A DNA stretch of 64,000 nt, from positions 24,678 through 88,677 of the forward strand of contig WNNJ02002958.1 in the NCBI GenBank assembly GCA_012934845.2. Direction: 5' to 3'. A program made the translations under genes and the position numbers. The stretch comes from Pomphorhynchus laevis (Eukaryota; Acanthocephala; Palaeacanthocephala; Echinorhynchida; Pomphorhynchidae). Below the pieces are notes generated by a model, which searched no databases, was not told where the DNA came from, and worked only from the letters and a program-made list of their open reading frames with translations. This document shows positions 1 to 11,928 of the stretch, piece after piece (within the stretch, counting starts at the first letter, position 1; each line of letters opens with the position of its first letter).

Positions 1-2225
1 ATTAGCAGATTATTATATATAATTGGTTACTAATTATATTGTTTACTAAATATATTTTCATTTTGAAAATAAATCATTGCATAGTGCTTGATGAGCAAAT
101 TTTATCTTTCTGTCAACGTCGTCCACTATCTTTAACAAATACTAAAGAAGTCTCACTAAAAGTGATTGGGGATTACCTTTTAGGTATTTCTGACGTGTTT
201 GCACCAAAGCGTATCATCTCGCCAAATACTAAATATCCTGTTTGGTTCGATAAGGACCTGAGATTGATGTTGCGAGTACGAAATCGTCTTTGGAAGTTAT
301 CTCGTTCGCTTCCGTATTACGCCAACATTTATAGGTATCTTAGGAACGTCTGTACTCGTATGAAAACGTTAAAACGTGATAAATTCGAATCTACAATCAT
401 CAAGGAAGTTAATCGCAACCCCAAGCTATTTTGGTCATATGCTCGGCAAAACGGAACGCTCAACTCTGCAATCAAGCATGTGCACTCTGAATGTGGCTTG
501 GTTACAAATGAAACTGATATAGCTGAGACCTTCGCATCCTCGTTCTCTTTATCCACTTTACCACATTGCGATTCTCATATGATATGGTACGGGTGCTCTA
601 TCCCTCCGCGTAATGAATCCCGGCCAATTTGCGTTACTGAAATTCAAGATTATCTCAATAATATTCGTCCTTTTAGCGCAGCTGGCCCCGATGACATCTC
701 CCCATACCTGCTCAAAGCTTTATCGAGTTACCTGGCACCATTCCTGACTATTATCTTTGATAAAATTCTGGCCACTGGCAGTGTCCCAGAAGATTGGAAA
801 ACTGCAACCGTTGTTCCTATTCCCAAAAAATTTTTTGCATCATCCTGTGGTGATTATAGGCCAATAAGCTTAACCTCTTCTCTGTGCAAAGTTCTCGAAC
901 GCGCCATCAGCACTAGAGTCTACGATCATCTTGTCTCTCTTGGTATACTATCGTCCGCTCAACATGGTTTTCGTCACTCCCGTTCTTGTTTGACGAACTT
1001 GCTTACCGCGCGCGAAACTTGGACCCAGTCGTTAAGTTTTGGTAGCTCACTCGATATAATCTTTATTGATTTTTCGAAAGCCTTCGATCGCGTCCCTCAT
1101 GATGGGATGATTAGGTTGTTAGCACACTACGGAGTATCCTCCATGTTATGCAATTGGATTCGTGATTTTTTGGACGGGAGATCATTTCAGGTGAGGGTTG
1201 GCAATAGCATGTCTTCTACTAGGTTAGTTAAATCCGGAGTTCCGCAAGGTACAGTCCTTGGTCCCTTGCTTTTTATTATATTTCTCAATGATCTTCTGTT
1301 ACGCATAAACAGTCCCTGCCTGGCATTCGCAGACGATGTGAAAGTGTGGTGCGATAGCATCTCAGATCCTGATGGCCGGCATCTACAACATGATCTCCAG
1401 ACAATCTACGACTGGAGCAGTGCTACCGGTATGACCATAAATGTAGATAAGTGCGTTCATATGAAACTCGGCAAATGTAAATCTGATCATGAATTCTATT
1501 TAGGATGTTATAAGCTTCACAACATTTCTGTTCATAGAGACCTAGGGATTATTTTGAATAACGACCTTAAAACACGACCGAATACCGATTATATCTACGG
1601 TAAAGCCATGAAGGCCTTGTATTGTATTAAGAACACATTTAGTAAGCTGCATCCAAAATTATTTAAGCATCTCTACTGTGCGTTAGTCCGTCCGCATGTG
1701 GAATACTGCATCGCATCAACTTTTCCATCCACCAAGGCTGAGATGAAAAAGACCGAGTCGATTTTACGTAGAGGAACCAAACTTTGCATTACATCTCTTT
1801 ATTCTTACAATGAGCGCCTAGCTTGCTTAAAAATGCCTTCAACGGCCCAGAGGCTACTATATTTAGATCTTGTAGCGATGTGGCATTTGGTTCGTGGAAA
1901 AGAGGGGTTCCCATCCAATTCGATAAAATTGAGAAATTCGCGTCGCAGAGGTCACTCCCTTACGTTATTTAAATTCCCCCATGGCAAAATAAGGAGTGTG
2001 AGTAGGCTTTCCCACCGCGCATTGAATGTTTGGAATTCGCTGCCTGAAGACGTCGTCAATGCTACTAGCAATAGACACTTCAAGAAGATGCTGCTGAAGT
2101 GGATTGTGAACTCTAATTTGGATTCGTGGATGTATTTTAATTGATATTTTAAAATGTAATTTGTGAACAGTTGAAACAGCCATTTGCGGCTAGTAACTTG
2201 TACACTATAATAATAACTATAATAA
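1..2225 (+). mobile_element. LINE family A, copy 1 (5'-truncated, RT half)
   Basis: This is the 3' half of a CR1/Jockey-like non-LTR retrotransposon. It carries one long open frame (39-2144) followed by a short 3' UTR that ends in a TAA-rich microsatellite near 2205-2230. A related tail (gaacagccat..., then TAA repeats) ends copy 2 at 5300-5371, so the two copies define the same family. No endonuclease domain precedes the RT, so either the copy is 5'-truncated or its start lies left of the window. The long intact frame suggests it is fairly young. Confidence 0.85.
39..2144 (+). CDS. Reverse transcriptase of LINE family A (partial ORF2)
   Basis: The open frame of about 700 codons encodes a non-LTR reverse transcriptase. 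It copies LINE RNA into DNA at a nicked chromosomal target. Visible RT blocks are AGPDDISPYLLKAL, DYRPISLTSSLCKVLERA, QHGFRHSRSCLTN, IDFSKAFDRVPH, the GVPQGTVLGPLLF block, and the catalytic FADD in place of the commoner YADD. The C-terminal part (HRDLGI, then VRPHVEYC and NVWNSLPEDV) is the usual thumb and tail of CR1/Jockey-type ORF2. The frame begins without a convincing ATG (TTG at 39), as expected for a truncated copy. The upstream stretch reading PVWFDKDLR matches the linker that normally joins endonuclease to RT. Function and clade are inferred from motifs. Confidence 0.85.
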   Translation: MFTKYIFILKINHCIVLDEQILSFCQRRPLSLTNTKEVSLKVIGDYLLGISDVFAPKRIISPNTKYPVWFDKDLRLMLRVRNRLWKLSRSLPYYANIYRYLRNVCTRMKTLKRDKFESTIIKEVNRNPKLFWSYARQNGTLNSAIKHVHSECGLVTNETDIAETFASSFSLSTLPHCDSHMIWYGCSIPPRNESRPICVTEIQDYLNNIRPFSAAGPDDISPYLLKALSSYLAPFLTIIFDKILATGSVPEDWKTATVVPIPKKFFASSCGDYRPISLTSSLCKVLERAISTRVYDHLVSLGILSSAQHGFRHSRSCLTNLLTARETWTQSLSFGSSLDIIFIDFSKAFDRVPHDGMIRLLAHYGVSSMLCNWIRDFLDGRSFQVRVGNSMSSTRLVKSGVPQGTVLGPLLFIIFLNDLLLRINSPCLAFADDVKVWCDSISDPDGRHLQHDLQTIYDWSSATGMTINVDKCVHMKLGKCKSDHEFYLGCYKLHNISVHRDLGIILNNDLKTRPNTDYIYGKAMKALYCIKNTFSKLHPKLFKHLYCALVRPHVEYCIASTFPSTKAEMKKTESILRRGTKLCITSLYSYNERLACLKMPSTAQRLLYLDLVAMWHLVRGKEGFPSNSIKLRNSRRRGHSLTLFKFPHGKIRSVSRLSHRALNVWNSLPEDVVNATSNRHFKKMLLKWIVNSNLDSWMYFN

Positions 2226-2339
2226 TAGTATCACTAACAAGAATTTATAATACATACAAATAAATAATTATATAAGATTTTATATTAAGTCAAAATTTTA
2301 AATGAAATTTTAATTAAAAGTCAATTTTTATGAATTGAC

Positions 2340-2945
2340 TAATAAATAACAGACAAAGTATCAGAATAAGGATTAGAGATCATCAGAAGGATTTGCTATC
2401 AGCATTGTCCTTATTTATCGACCCAACATAACAGCAGAGGTAAATACGTGCTAGTGACGTTTTTTCATCTGATGAAATTTGATTATCTGGTGTATCTTAC
2501 TCTTATATTTTTTATTAACCATCCATAAAAAAATTTCGCTTAATTGTTTAAATAAATGTTTAATATTATTGTGTTGATTTATATATTTTACTATTTTCTG
2601 TTTAATTTTATTTTTATAGTAACGCAGTTTGGAATATGCATTTATTAAATAAATCAATGGTAACCTAGTTTAAAATATGTATCTATTAAATTATTTAAAT
2701 GATTTTGAAGAAAGCTAATATCATTTCATATTGTTGCAATTCTTAAAATTTCATTATTTAATGTATTATATTTTATATTATATGGTATGCATGAATGCTC
2801 ATGCAAAAATATGTTTCTTGTAAATTTAAATATGTCATCTATACGATATAAATTAATATAATTGTGCAACTATTACCTCTCATTTGAACACTTTTTATTT
2901 GTCTAAATATATATGTCCCTACTTTAATATACAAAGTTTGAGTTA
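2340..2945 (-). mobile_element. Penelope-like element fragment (RT C-terminus)
   Basis: On the minus strand, 2451-2657 encodes a peptide (YYKNKIKQKIVKYINQHNN) nearly identical to the RT C-terminus of the Penelope-like copy at 38.9-40.8 kb. Further upstream on that strand, 2780-2850 matches the stretch encoding FLHEHSCIP, and 2870-2945 matches the RQ(V/I)KGVPMGG block. The fragment is internally deleted and degraded. Positions 2340-2450 hold no recognised coding sequence. Confidence 0.75.
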
Positions 2946-3014
2946 ATTTATTACTCAGAAATAATCAGATCAGTTTACTGAGTCTACGTATTTTATACTA
3001 TTTATAAATAAAAT

Positions 3015-3130
3015 ATAATGCTAAATAAAATTCATATAAGATTTGTATATATAAGATTTTATAAGATTTTATTTTATAAGATGCTATATATAAGATTTTG
3101 CATAATTTATATTAAGTTAAAATTTGGATA
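3015..3130. repeat. ATAAGATTTT short-period tandem repeat
   Basis: About six irregular copies of an (a/t)ATAAGATTTT unit occur between 3028 and 3110. A related fragment lies near 2270-2295. This is simple low-complexity DNA between two LINE insertions. Confidence 0.6.
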
Positions 3131-3660
3131 AATTTAACTTGATAATCCATGTAAATCATTAATCCTCGTCTTGTTCATCATGCAAATTTCTTCATGAGCT
3201 ATTCCATCTTTTTCCTGTGTATTCTAGCCAAGTCTCTAAGGTTATTCTCTTTATGCCCAATTTCAATGATCTACTTCAAGCCCGCGATATGAAACTATGT
3301 AGTGTCGTAATCTCTCTTAACCTACCTTCTGCTTTTGATATTGTTAATCATTATGTCCTACTATCTCGGCTTCGTCACGACTATAATTCCTCAGTTCTTA
3401 CTGTAGCCTGGTTTACACCTTATCTCTCCAAACGCTCTTTTTGTGTTCACTCAAACTCCTCTTCATCTATATATTCTTCCATCTAGCACATTGATCCTCT
3501 TATTTTCTCCCTTCTCGGCGACTTGTCTTATATAACTCTTGACCATAACTTTCATCTGATGCAGTATGCCGATGATATCTTTATCTACTCTCATGCACAT
3601 CATCTCTGTATCCACGACCTCGCTACTTCTGCCAGAAATTTTCTTATGTCTATTTCTGAT

Positions 3661-5371
3661 GCTTATAAAGTCAATATTTGTAATGGTTCATCAATCTGTC
3701 AGAGTCCATATATAATTATCACGATGGAGGAAGTTGAGATAGAGCTATCAAGGTTAGCTAAATGCGTGTCAGCTGGTCCTGACGATATCCCCACTTATAT
3801 CCTTAAGCTCTTGAAATGTATCCTGTCATATCCGCTTTCCAAATTATTCAACGTTTCTCTCAATACGTCGATAATTCCAAATGATTGGAAATCGGCGATT
3901 GTGGTACCACTTCCGAAAACGAAAAATGCTTGCGATGTTAGTGATTTTAGGCCCATAAGTTTAACATCTACTGTAAGTAAGGTACTTGAGAGAATTGTTC
4001 ACAAAAGATTAATAAATGTATTGGGTTCAATAAACTATTTGAGCGACTCTCAACACGGTTTTCGGCATGGCCGCTCATGTCTAACGAATACTTTATGTGC
4101 TCGTGAACAATGGGCTGACGCAATTTCATGTGGATTGGTTGTCGATGTCGTCTATTTGGATTTCTCCAAGGCATTTGATCGCGTTCCACATGCTGAATTA
4201 ATAAGTATTCTCGAATCTATTGGTGTAGATTACTATCTGACTCGTTGGATTGAGAACTTCTTGAGTGGTCGACAATTTTGTGTAAGAGTAGGTAATGCTT
4301 TTTCATCTAAACGCAGTGTTATACGTGGTGTACCTCAAGGAACGGTTCTCGGGCCATTATTATTTTGCATTTTTATCAACGAGTTGTTGAGATCGCTTAA
4401 TGTACCACACTTAGCCTATGCTGACGATTTGAAGTTATGGAATGTGATCTCGACTGAACGAGACTGTTTGTCATTGCAGCGTGACCTGGATTTAGTGTAT
4501 GAATGGAGTCTTACTACAGGAGTATCATTAAACCTGGAAAAGTGTAAGAATATGAGATTGGGTCGTGGACGCAAAGGATGTCATACCTACTTCATTGGTG
4601 TAAAAGAACTTGAGATAGTTTCGACTCATCGTGATCTTGGTATTTTGATCGATTCATCTTTAAAGACACGACATCATTACAACATTCAATTAGGCAAAGC
4701 TAGAAAAATGATGCACACTATCAAAAATTGCTTTCTGAAAATAAATCCATCGTCGTTCAGGGTGCTGTTTAACTCGTTATTGAGACCAATACTTGAGTAT
4801 TGCTCTCCATCTTGCTTCCCATGTACACGGACTGAACTGAATGCTGTCGATGGAGTTCTTCGCCGTATTACCCGTTTATGTCCAGACTGTAAGTATTTAC
4901 CTTATCGTGAGAGACTTAAAGTGATTGGCATATTTGACATGAAGGTGAGGTTAATGTTTATCGACTTGGTTGCAACGTGGAAATTATTGCACAAATTTGA
5001 TGGATATCCTCGAAATATTATGGCGTGTCGTAATAATAGATCCAGGCGACATCATTCGATGACAATTTTTAAACAGCATACTGGGAAACTATCGCCTGTC
5101 ACAAGATTGTCAAGACGTGTAGTTAACGTGTGGAATAGTCTTCCTGAATACGTTGTTGCCTCCACAACGCTGACTTTATTTAAGAAGCGATTGCGAATTT
5201 GTCTGGAACAGATCGATAATATGGAGAAGCTATCGTATCCCTGATTTTCTTAACTCTATCAATTCTACATTTTGTTTAATTTTTATTTTATTTTTTCGTG
5301 AGCAGACTGAACAGCCATATAGGCTTTGTCTTGTATGTTATAATAATAATATAATAATAATAATAATAATC
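3661..5371 (+). mobile_element. LINE family A, copy 2, inserted in family B
   Basis: A 5'-truncated family A copy begins near 3661 and ends in a TAA microsatellite at 5340-5371. It sits inside LINE B copy 1. Its 3' UTR resembles that of copy 1 at 2145-2225. It is more intact than its host element, so it inserted later. Confidence 0.85.
3720..5244 (+). CDS. Reverse transcriptase of LINE family A (copy 2)
   Basis: The reading frame is open from 3523 to 5244, but only the part from about 3720 belongs to family A; the first 50 codons are read-in from the family B host element. The RT blocks are SAGPDDIPTYILKLL, DFRPISLTSTVSKVLERI, QHGFRHGRSCLTN, LDFSKAFDRVPH, GVPQGTVLGPLLF and the catalytic YADD (LAYADDLKLW). 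The C-terminus ends in NVWNSLPEYVV and a short basic tail. It aligns over its whole length with the frame at 39-2144 but differs at many positions, so the two are separate insertions. No endonuclease is present. Confidence 0.85.
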
Positions 5372-6689
5372 TCCAATCATCTTTGCTATCTTCATATAGC
5401 TCTTAATCTTGAAAAGTTCAAAATCATGTGGATCATCCCTCATCTCCTCGAAATAAGTCCGCCTATTTTATCTGTATATTCGATCATCTTCCAATCGTTG
5501 ACATTATGATTTAGATTTTCACTTCGGCAATTTCTTTTTCCTCAAACCTTTTGTTCATGATAAAAGTTCGCGTTTCTTTCTTATTTCTTCGTGACATCCG
5601 TCACATTCGTAGGCTGATCGACTTCCTCTCTTATCTCGTTATTGTAATGTCGCTCCTATTCCCAGAATTAATTAATACCCTTAGTTTATTTGTCAACTCT
5701 TCTAATTCTGCGCTTTTGCCTCTCCAACGTATCATAAACTCTGCTGTTCGTGTCCTATTGCGTCTTCGCCGCTTCAACCATATCTCCCATAAACTATCCG
5801 TCCTATCTTAGACGACGATTTACCTTCGTGTTGAATTTCGTTTGCGTATTATTACCTTTCGTCTTCTATTTTATCACTCAACATCCTACTTACACCTTGC
5901 TTATCTTGATGATTTGCGCTCTGTCTCCTTGGATGTGCGATGAATTCTCTACTTCTCCAAGTCCATCCGCATTCAACCAACTATGGCCTCTGCTCGCATC
6001 TGATCCACTTGCCTGGAATTATTTGTTAGCTTACGTCTGTTCTTCTTCGTCGCTTCCACTTTTCAAACAACGTCTACGTTCCTGCAATATGGCTCCTCCT
6101 TCACAATAAATCTAGGAATGCATTGCCTCAACATATTATTCAACTTACAATTTTTCATACTCTCAACGAACCACTCAATATTGTTTGTCTTCTCTCGACG
6201 TCTTTAACTCTTTAACGAAACCACTTAACATTTCCTCCGACGCCTTGCCACATTCCACTCATCTCCAATGAGTGGAATTTTATATTATTTTATTATTTTA
6301 TTATTTTATATTATTTTATTTTCCATTATCTTCAATATACTTGCTTCAATTTCATCAACATTTTCATTTTATTTTCTATTTTTTGTTTTATTCGTTTGTT
6401 CCTTTTCTTCATCGTGGGCTTGTAAGCCCACATAGGCGTGGGCATACAAGCCCTCTAAAATATTTGTTTATACATAAAAATGCTCTTTTATTTTTCATTA
6501 CGAAAATAAACGAATGTGTCTTTATCCAGACAGTTCGCACACATTTCGTTCCACACATGAGATATTATTATTCGGTTCATTCTTTGTGTAAGAATGAGGC
6601 CTGAATAGCACAATAAATTCTTATTTATTAAAGTTATTTTATTAATAGATTGAATTAATAGATAAAGTTTCTCATATAAACATCGTTTA

Positions 6690-7065
6690 TAAATATGACA
6701 AGTTTATCACCCAATGTATTGTCGTATTGTTTCGTATCAAATTACGAAACAATAAGTTTATTTAAAAAAGTGCACACAGTTAAATAGAATAAGACATGAT
6801 TCATCATAGCTCAGTCAAACGACAATCTACCAAAAAAAACAAAAGTATCAAAATCGCCAACCGTCTCCTTTTTTCTTCTACGACATCAAATCAGGGTGAT
6901 CTGAGCCCCCAACCAATCCAACACGCCGCCGTCCGACTAAACCACCCTGGGTCTTTAACCCTCCCCCCCCCGAAGAATCCAATTGACGCGGACTATGCTG
7001 GATCGTTTATAAATATAACAAGTTTATCACCTAATGTATTATCGTATTTTTTCGTATCAAATTAT
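6690..7065. repeat. 60-bp direct repeats flanking a GC-richer 250-bp segment
   Basis: A segment starting cgtttataaatat(g/a)acaag occurs at 6690-6750 and again at 7003-7063 with a few differences. The DNA between (about 6790-6990) is C-rich, unlike the surrounding AT-rich DNA. The first copy carries an 11-bp perfect hairpin (6726-6736 with 6743-6753). I see no gene in 6500-7640. Confidence 0.6.
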
Positions 7066-7829
7066 TTGCCCAACAAACACCGATATCATTGTACTAATCG
7101 ACCTCTATTTGTTCAACATCAAAGTTGTAACGAAATTATATAGTGAGGATTTTGCCCAATTGCAAATGCACATTTATCGTAATATAAATAATCAGCAGAA
7201 TCAATGAAAACAAAAGAAAAGGAAAAACATCGTTATGTTAATGAATATTAATCGCGTTAGTTCAATATGCAATCCAGTAAGTAATCAAACACTTAAACGA
7301 CGATTTATCCTTGGATTCGATAACATATTGGGGAAGCTCGTTTCACACTCGCACTGCTCAATGTGACAATCGAATATTGTCACAGAGTTTAAACTTTCGT
7401 GATAATTAACTACTTACAATGATTTAATAATCGGCATGATCACGACAAATAATATTTAAATTTTCACTAAAATATGGAGAAACGGAGGAAAACGACAATT
7501 CGACTGTGAATGATAATGAATCGCTGCATTATGTAGAGTGTTCCATGACAGATTGCCCTGTGTGAACTACTGTTTGGCTACCTCTTCGTCTTCCTTCAAA
7601 TTTTCTAGATAGAGATTTTCTATGCGGATTCTGTTCAGCATCTCTTCGTAAAGAATTGATAGTTTCAAAGAATGATCAATCGTCTATCAGCCATGGCAAT
7701 TCAAATAGTATCGTTTGTGACAAAGATGTTAGTGAAATACAATTCGAACGAAACTGTGGCAAACATCGAAACGAATAATTATTACCATCAAATGAAGAAA
7801 GCGGTCGATTTACAGACAATTTCCAAACA

Positions 7830-8684
7830 TTGCAAGAGCAACACGTTGTCACAGACTTCCTGCAAATCGAAAATGAATCATTAAATCTAACATCCAACTC
7901 ATTAATCAATATGTCATCATCGATTATCGAAAATAACAGTTTGGACAATGTCAATCTTATCAATAACGGAAATTTGGATAGTGGAAACCTACAACGATCG
8001 TACAGTCAATCCGGTATCAATTCAAGCTTCTCAGCAACTCTTACTAATCCAGATGTATTTACTGATCCAATCAATGTTTATTCACCTAAGCGCTCTACAT
8101 ATGCTAACAGTCTGGGTCAGTCAGATGAAGTGTCTCTTAATCACAAAGATTCAAATCAATTCGAGTCATTAGCAAATGTTGAACCTGATACATGTCAAAT
8201 AACTGAAGTCATTGATAGATCTCCACATAATCTTGATGGAAAATCAGGGATTTCCTCTGAGCACCACTTTTCCCGCGTACGCAAATATCACGATCCTTGT
8301 CGCGCTATCGTTTTCACTAATATACTAGAATATATGTCGGTCAACATACAACATAGATTAGATGACGGCTTATCCAAAGTTCGTGCGATACTATCAATCA
8401 TTTTGGTAGCGTCACCGAAAGAGGTAACGTCCAAAATTAAACTATTAGCTTTGTTTCGAATTGGTAAAAAGCAGAATAATCATCCTAGATTATTAAAAGC
8501 AATTTTTACCGACGCAGCGGCTGCCAAATCTATTTTGAGCAACTCCTATCATCTTAAAGGTTCTCCCGTTAGATTACTAAATGATCTTGACAAGTTTGAA
8601 CGTGAACGTCTTCGGGAGGTTAGACAATTATTGAGATCGCGCTTAGATGCAGGAGAAACAAACTTAAGAATTTGGAATTTTTAA
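7830..8684 (+). CDS. LINE family A ORF1 protein
   Basis: The open frame of about 284 codons has an Asn/Ser-rich N-terminal half without recognisable domains. Its conserved C-terminal half contains LFRIGKK, RLLKAIF and FERERLREVRQLLRSRLDAG. This pattern resembles the nucleic-acid-binding end of CR1/Jockey-type ORF1 proteins; the match is by pattern only. The frame has no convincing ATG at its left end (TTG at 7830). Another frame is open over 7672-7884, so the true N-terminus may be frameshifted. The stop at 8682-8684 overlaps the beginning of the ORF2 frame by 13 bases. Confidence 0.6.
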   Translation: MQEQHVVTDFLQIENESLNLTSNSLINMSSSIIENNSLDNVNLINNGNLDSGNLQRSYSQSGINSSFSATLTNPDVFTDPINVYSPKRSTYANSLGQSDEVSLNHKDSNQFESLANVEPDTCQITEVIDRSPHNLDGKSGISSEHHFSRVRKYHDPCRAIVFTNILEYMSVNIQHRLDDGLSKVRAILSIILVASPKEVTSKIKLLALFRIGKKQNNHPRLLKAIFTDAAAAKSILSNSYHLKGSPVRLLNDLDKFERERLREVRQLLRSRLDAGETNLRIWNF

Positions 8685-9100
8685 ACTGTGCGACGAGTGA
8701 CTCGCTTGAATTGGTCTCCGCTGTATGTGGATTAGATTTAGCTCCTCTCGTCGCTTCTAGCTTATCCAACATACCCATTACAAATGCATGTGATTACTTA
8801 GATGACATTGTTTATTATCAATCACCGTTGTGGTCTGCTCTGGCGAAATCCAATAGTGCTAACAGTAAGGGAAATAACACATGTGCTTCAATAGGCTATA
8901 GTTCTGTGATCTTGTATACTAACGCACGCAGTCTTCTTAATAAAATTCACGAATTGAAGCAACGTATTCAATATTCCCAGCCCTTGTTAATAGCAATAAC
9001 AGAAAGCTGGCTTAACTCCGATATATCTGATCACGAGATTGAAATAGCTAATTATTCTTCTTATCGTGTCGATAGGACCGGAAAGAGAGGTGGTGAGTAG
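8672..9100 (+). pseudogene. LINE family A ORF2, endonuclease N-terminus (interrupted)
   Basis: The start of an apurinic-type endonuclease is visible: YTNARSLLNKIHELKQRI, then LLIAITESWLN, the usual first and second blocks. The frame ends at 9100 after RTGKRGGE. Another frame continues recognisably to about 9210, then LINE B copy 2 begins. The domain resumes after it with GDLNMPSIDWTN and SSDHSVIRF. It is inactive as it stands. Confidence 0.75.
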
Positions 9101-10740
9101 TATTATATGTACATAATAGTGTAGCGTTTATGACCTTAAGTGCCAAGTCTGAAGGTGGCACAGAAACACTATGGGGCAATATATTACTGTCCGGTCATGT
9201 GTTAGTTACTATTGAAAAAAAAGGTTTATTTAAAGTGACAAATGCGTGCCAGCGCACGCTTACATGACTACAACAAAACAAAAATGTAAATCATGTGTCG
9301 AGAAGGTGTGAACGGAGGAGGTGTTTGAATGTGATAAAGGAGGGGGCGCAGCGGACGTCGAAAGGGAGTTGATTCCAGGCGAGTGAGGCGGCGACGAGGA
9401 AGGATCGGAGATCATAGTTTTTGGAGTAATTGGGAACGTGGAGTAAGAGAGTATGATGGGAACGCAGTGATAGCGAGGTAGGGCGAGCGTCGTCTAAGAA
9501 AGGAAAGTTGATGAACGATGGGGAGCCGATAGCGAGGAGTCGAAAAGTTACGAGGAGAAGGAGAAGTTTGATGCGGATGTGGATGGTGGGCAAGGAGATA
9601 TGTGGATGTGTGGTCGAAGCGACGGAGACGAAAGAGCACTCGAACGGCGGAGTTGATTATTTGTTGTAGGGATAGGATGATGGATTTTGGGGAATTGGCG
9701 AAAAGGCTAAGGCAGTAATCGATTTTAGTGAAAAGAAGCTATGAAAGAAGATACACAAGAACGGAATTCGATAAGGGGGCGGATACGGCCGATGTCACGG
9801 AATATTTAATTAGACGAGCGGACCTTGTCATGGACGAAGGGTTTAAGGGAAAGTTAATTATCGAAATGGAAGCCTAAGGAGGACGGACTGGTCGACAATG
9901 TCGAATGCGGAGGAGAGGTCGAGGGAGATGATAACACTATATAGAGCCTTGTCTTGAGAAATGAGTGAGTCGTTGTAAACTTTCATGCAGGCGATTTCCG
10001 TGGAGTGATTAGAGCGGAAAGCGGATTGGAAAGGAGGGTACAGATTGGATGAGGAGAGATAAGCCTTGATCTGTATTAAGATAATGCACTCTAAGAACTT
10101 AGAAAGTGTAGGGAGTAGTGAAATGGGCGATAGCTAGAAGGAAGGGAGGGGTCAAGCGATTGCGGATTTTAGTGTGAATGGAAGATACGACTGCGGATGG
10201 ACGAATTAAACAAGGTTGTGAGAAAAGGGGATATCGATGAGCATATGGATTTTAATATGTGAGTAGGCAGGGTATCGGCAGGTGAGGTTTTGTTGGGCAA
10301 GGACATGAGGACAGATGATACTTCTGTAGGTGAGACAGGGAGAAGATGAAAGAGTTCCGGAAGGATGAGGCTAGGCGGGGCAGAGTGGGATAGGATGGAT
10401 ACCGGGGTGTGAGAGAGCAACGTGGATACTTTAGTCTGGAGAAATAACGAATAATCATTGGCATTGATGTTGCACGGCGAAGAGGAGCGAGCAAGGATTG
10501 AGTTAAAAGTATGCCAGAGAGTCTTAGAGTTGAATGGAGTGAAGATTTTATGCTGTCAGAAAGAGTTGCATTTGGTACGTAGTAGGTTGAGATGAGACTG
10601 GCGAAGAGCAAGATAGGAATCACGGAAAGACGGAGTGATCGAGCGGAAATCACGTCTGAGAGAGCGGTGATAGACTCGAAAAGCATGGCGGAGTCGACGC
10701 TTTGAGATTAGGCATTGGATGTCAACCATGGGGCACGGTG

Positions 10741-11331
10741 CTAGCGACGGTGTGGGTGAGACTTGAAGGGCAAGATAAGATCGATAGTGGAAGTGAGTTC
10801 AGAGTCGAAAAGAAAGGCGAGATCGTGAGGAGATGAATATGTTATTGTGGGATAGGATAGAGAGGATTTGAGTAAGGCAGAGCGTTGAAGGGAGAGGTCA
10901 AGATTTCTCCAAGGGCGACGTAGGATTGTAGGTGTGTGAGGAGGGGTGTGATTGTGAGTGAGATCAAGGGTGATAATAAAGTGAACGGATAGACCAGGAT
11001 CAGAGATGGACAGTGAGGTGTAGGCATCAAAATGATCGGGAACAGCGATGATATCAAGTGCCCCACCACGGATATGTGTGGGGGCTGTGGAGATTAGTTT
11101 GTAATTGTAGTTGGATAGAATGTTGATGAACCGGATGGAATCCGTGAAAGATGGGCGGTCTAAGCGGATGTTGAAGTCGCCTAGACCGAGTGAAGGGTTT
11201 GAGGATAAAGAACAATGAGAAAGGAGGTCAGCGAGTTCGGTAAAAAATAAGGATGTAGGAGCTGATGAATCAGGTCGGTATACAATGGCGAGATCTAGAG
11301 TGATCGGGTAAGAAGAACGACAAGTGAGCAA
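10741..11331 (-). pseudogene. Endonuclease domain of LINE family B
   Basis: On the minus strand this frame encodes the middle and end of an AP-type endonuclease, the enzyme that nicks target DNA. The block GLGDFNIRLD corresponds to the conserved GDFN motif. GGALDIIAVPDHF corresponds to the substrate-recognition block. SVHFIITLDL stands where SDHxxI is expected, so the catalytic Asp of SDH is replaced here by Val. The frame upstream (11386-11928) holds the N-terminal block LLNTRS and DLFCLTKYWHS. The copy is non-functional. Confidence 0.75.
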
Positions 11332-11385
11332 TTTAAAAGAGCAAGGACTGAAAAAGGGATTGATTTTGCTGAGAGACGCGGGGTG

Positions 11386-11928
11386 TCACGCGAATGCGAT
11401 GATGCCGCCATGATTAGAGTATTTAGAAGGGCATGAGCTGAGGGGGCGGGCGGATTTGACTAGGGAGCAACCGGTCGAGAGCAGACGGCGAATGGAAAGG
11501 TCGTCAGAATTTGAGTGCCAGTATTTGGTGAGGCAGAAGAGATCGATGGATTGCTTGATGAATTGGTTGAGGATAATACCGGATTTATTAAGAATATCAT
11601 CAACTCCCAGCTCTCCTTGACTCCCAGATCTTGTGTTGAGGAGGCTGAGGCGGAAACCTTTTGTGGTGAAGAAAGGGGCTAGTGGAGAAGACACATAGGA
11701 GAGATGGAGCGCCATCGAATTTTTAAGCAGGTGTGGACAACTTGAAAATTTTCGTCGATGTTTCGGATGGATAGAGATGTTTCGCCGTTTTCCTCGCGAC
11801 GGCGTTTTTTGATTCGGGCAGATGAGAGTTGAGCGATTTCGGATGGGGTGCGATTGGGAAAAATGAGAGTGGCTGAAAAGGACATGAGTTTGAATCTTTG
11901 GGAGAGGACAGAAGACGCGTGAGAACAA
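11386..11928 (-). pseudogene. LINE family B ORF1 C-terminus fused in frame to endonuclease start
   Basis: The frame encodes KHRRKFSSCPHLLKNSMALHL, which is the ORF1 C-terminal end in copy 7, and runs straight on into GFRLSLLNTRS, the first endonuclease block. The same in-frame join occurs at 63.7-63.9 kb. A stretch of about 11 codons after LLNTRS is extra compared with copy 7. This is part of a decayed element. Confidence 0.7.

Larger units (their letters stand above)
3145..6500 (+). mobile_element. LINE family B, copy 1, split by a family A insertion
   Basis: Family B RT sequence is visible at 3145-3660 (QYADDIFIYSHAH at about 3553-3600). It resumes at 5372, where the sequence again reads like the family B stretch LNLEKFKIMWI, and runs through a degraded C-terminal region to a 3' UTR ending near 6500. 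The piece between, 3661-5371, is a family A element. Copy B3 at 13338-14395 shows the same region uninterrupted, which fixes the insertion point near 3660. The frame is broken in several places, so this copy is old. Confidence 0.8.

Noticed and set aside
2376-2445. Structured segment with cagcagagg and gatcatcag as a hammerhead relic near a Penelope-like fragment
   Set aside because: Neither strand shows CTGATGA, GAAA and a cleavage triplet in order.
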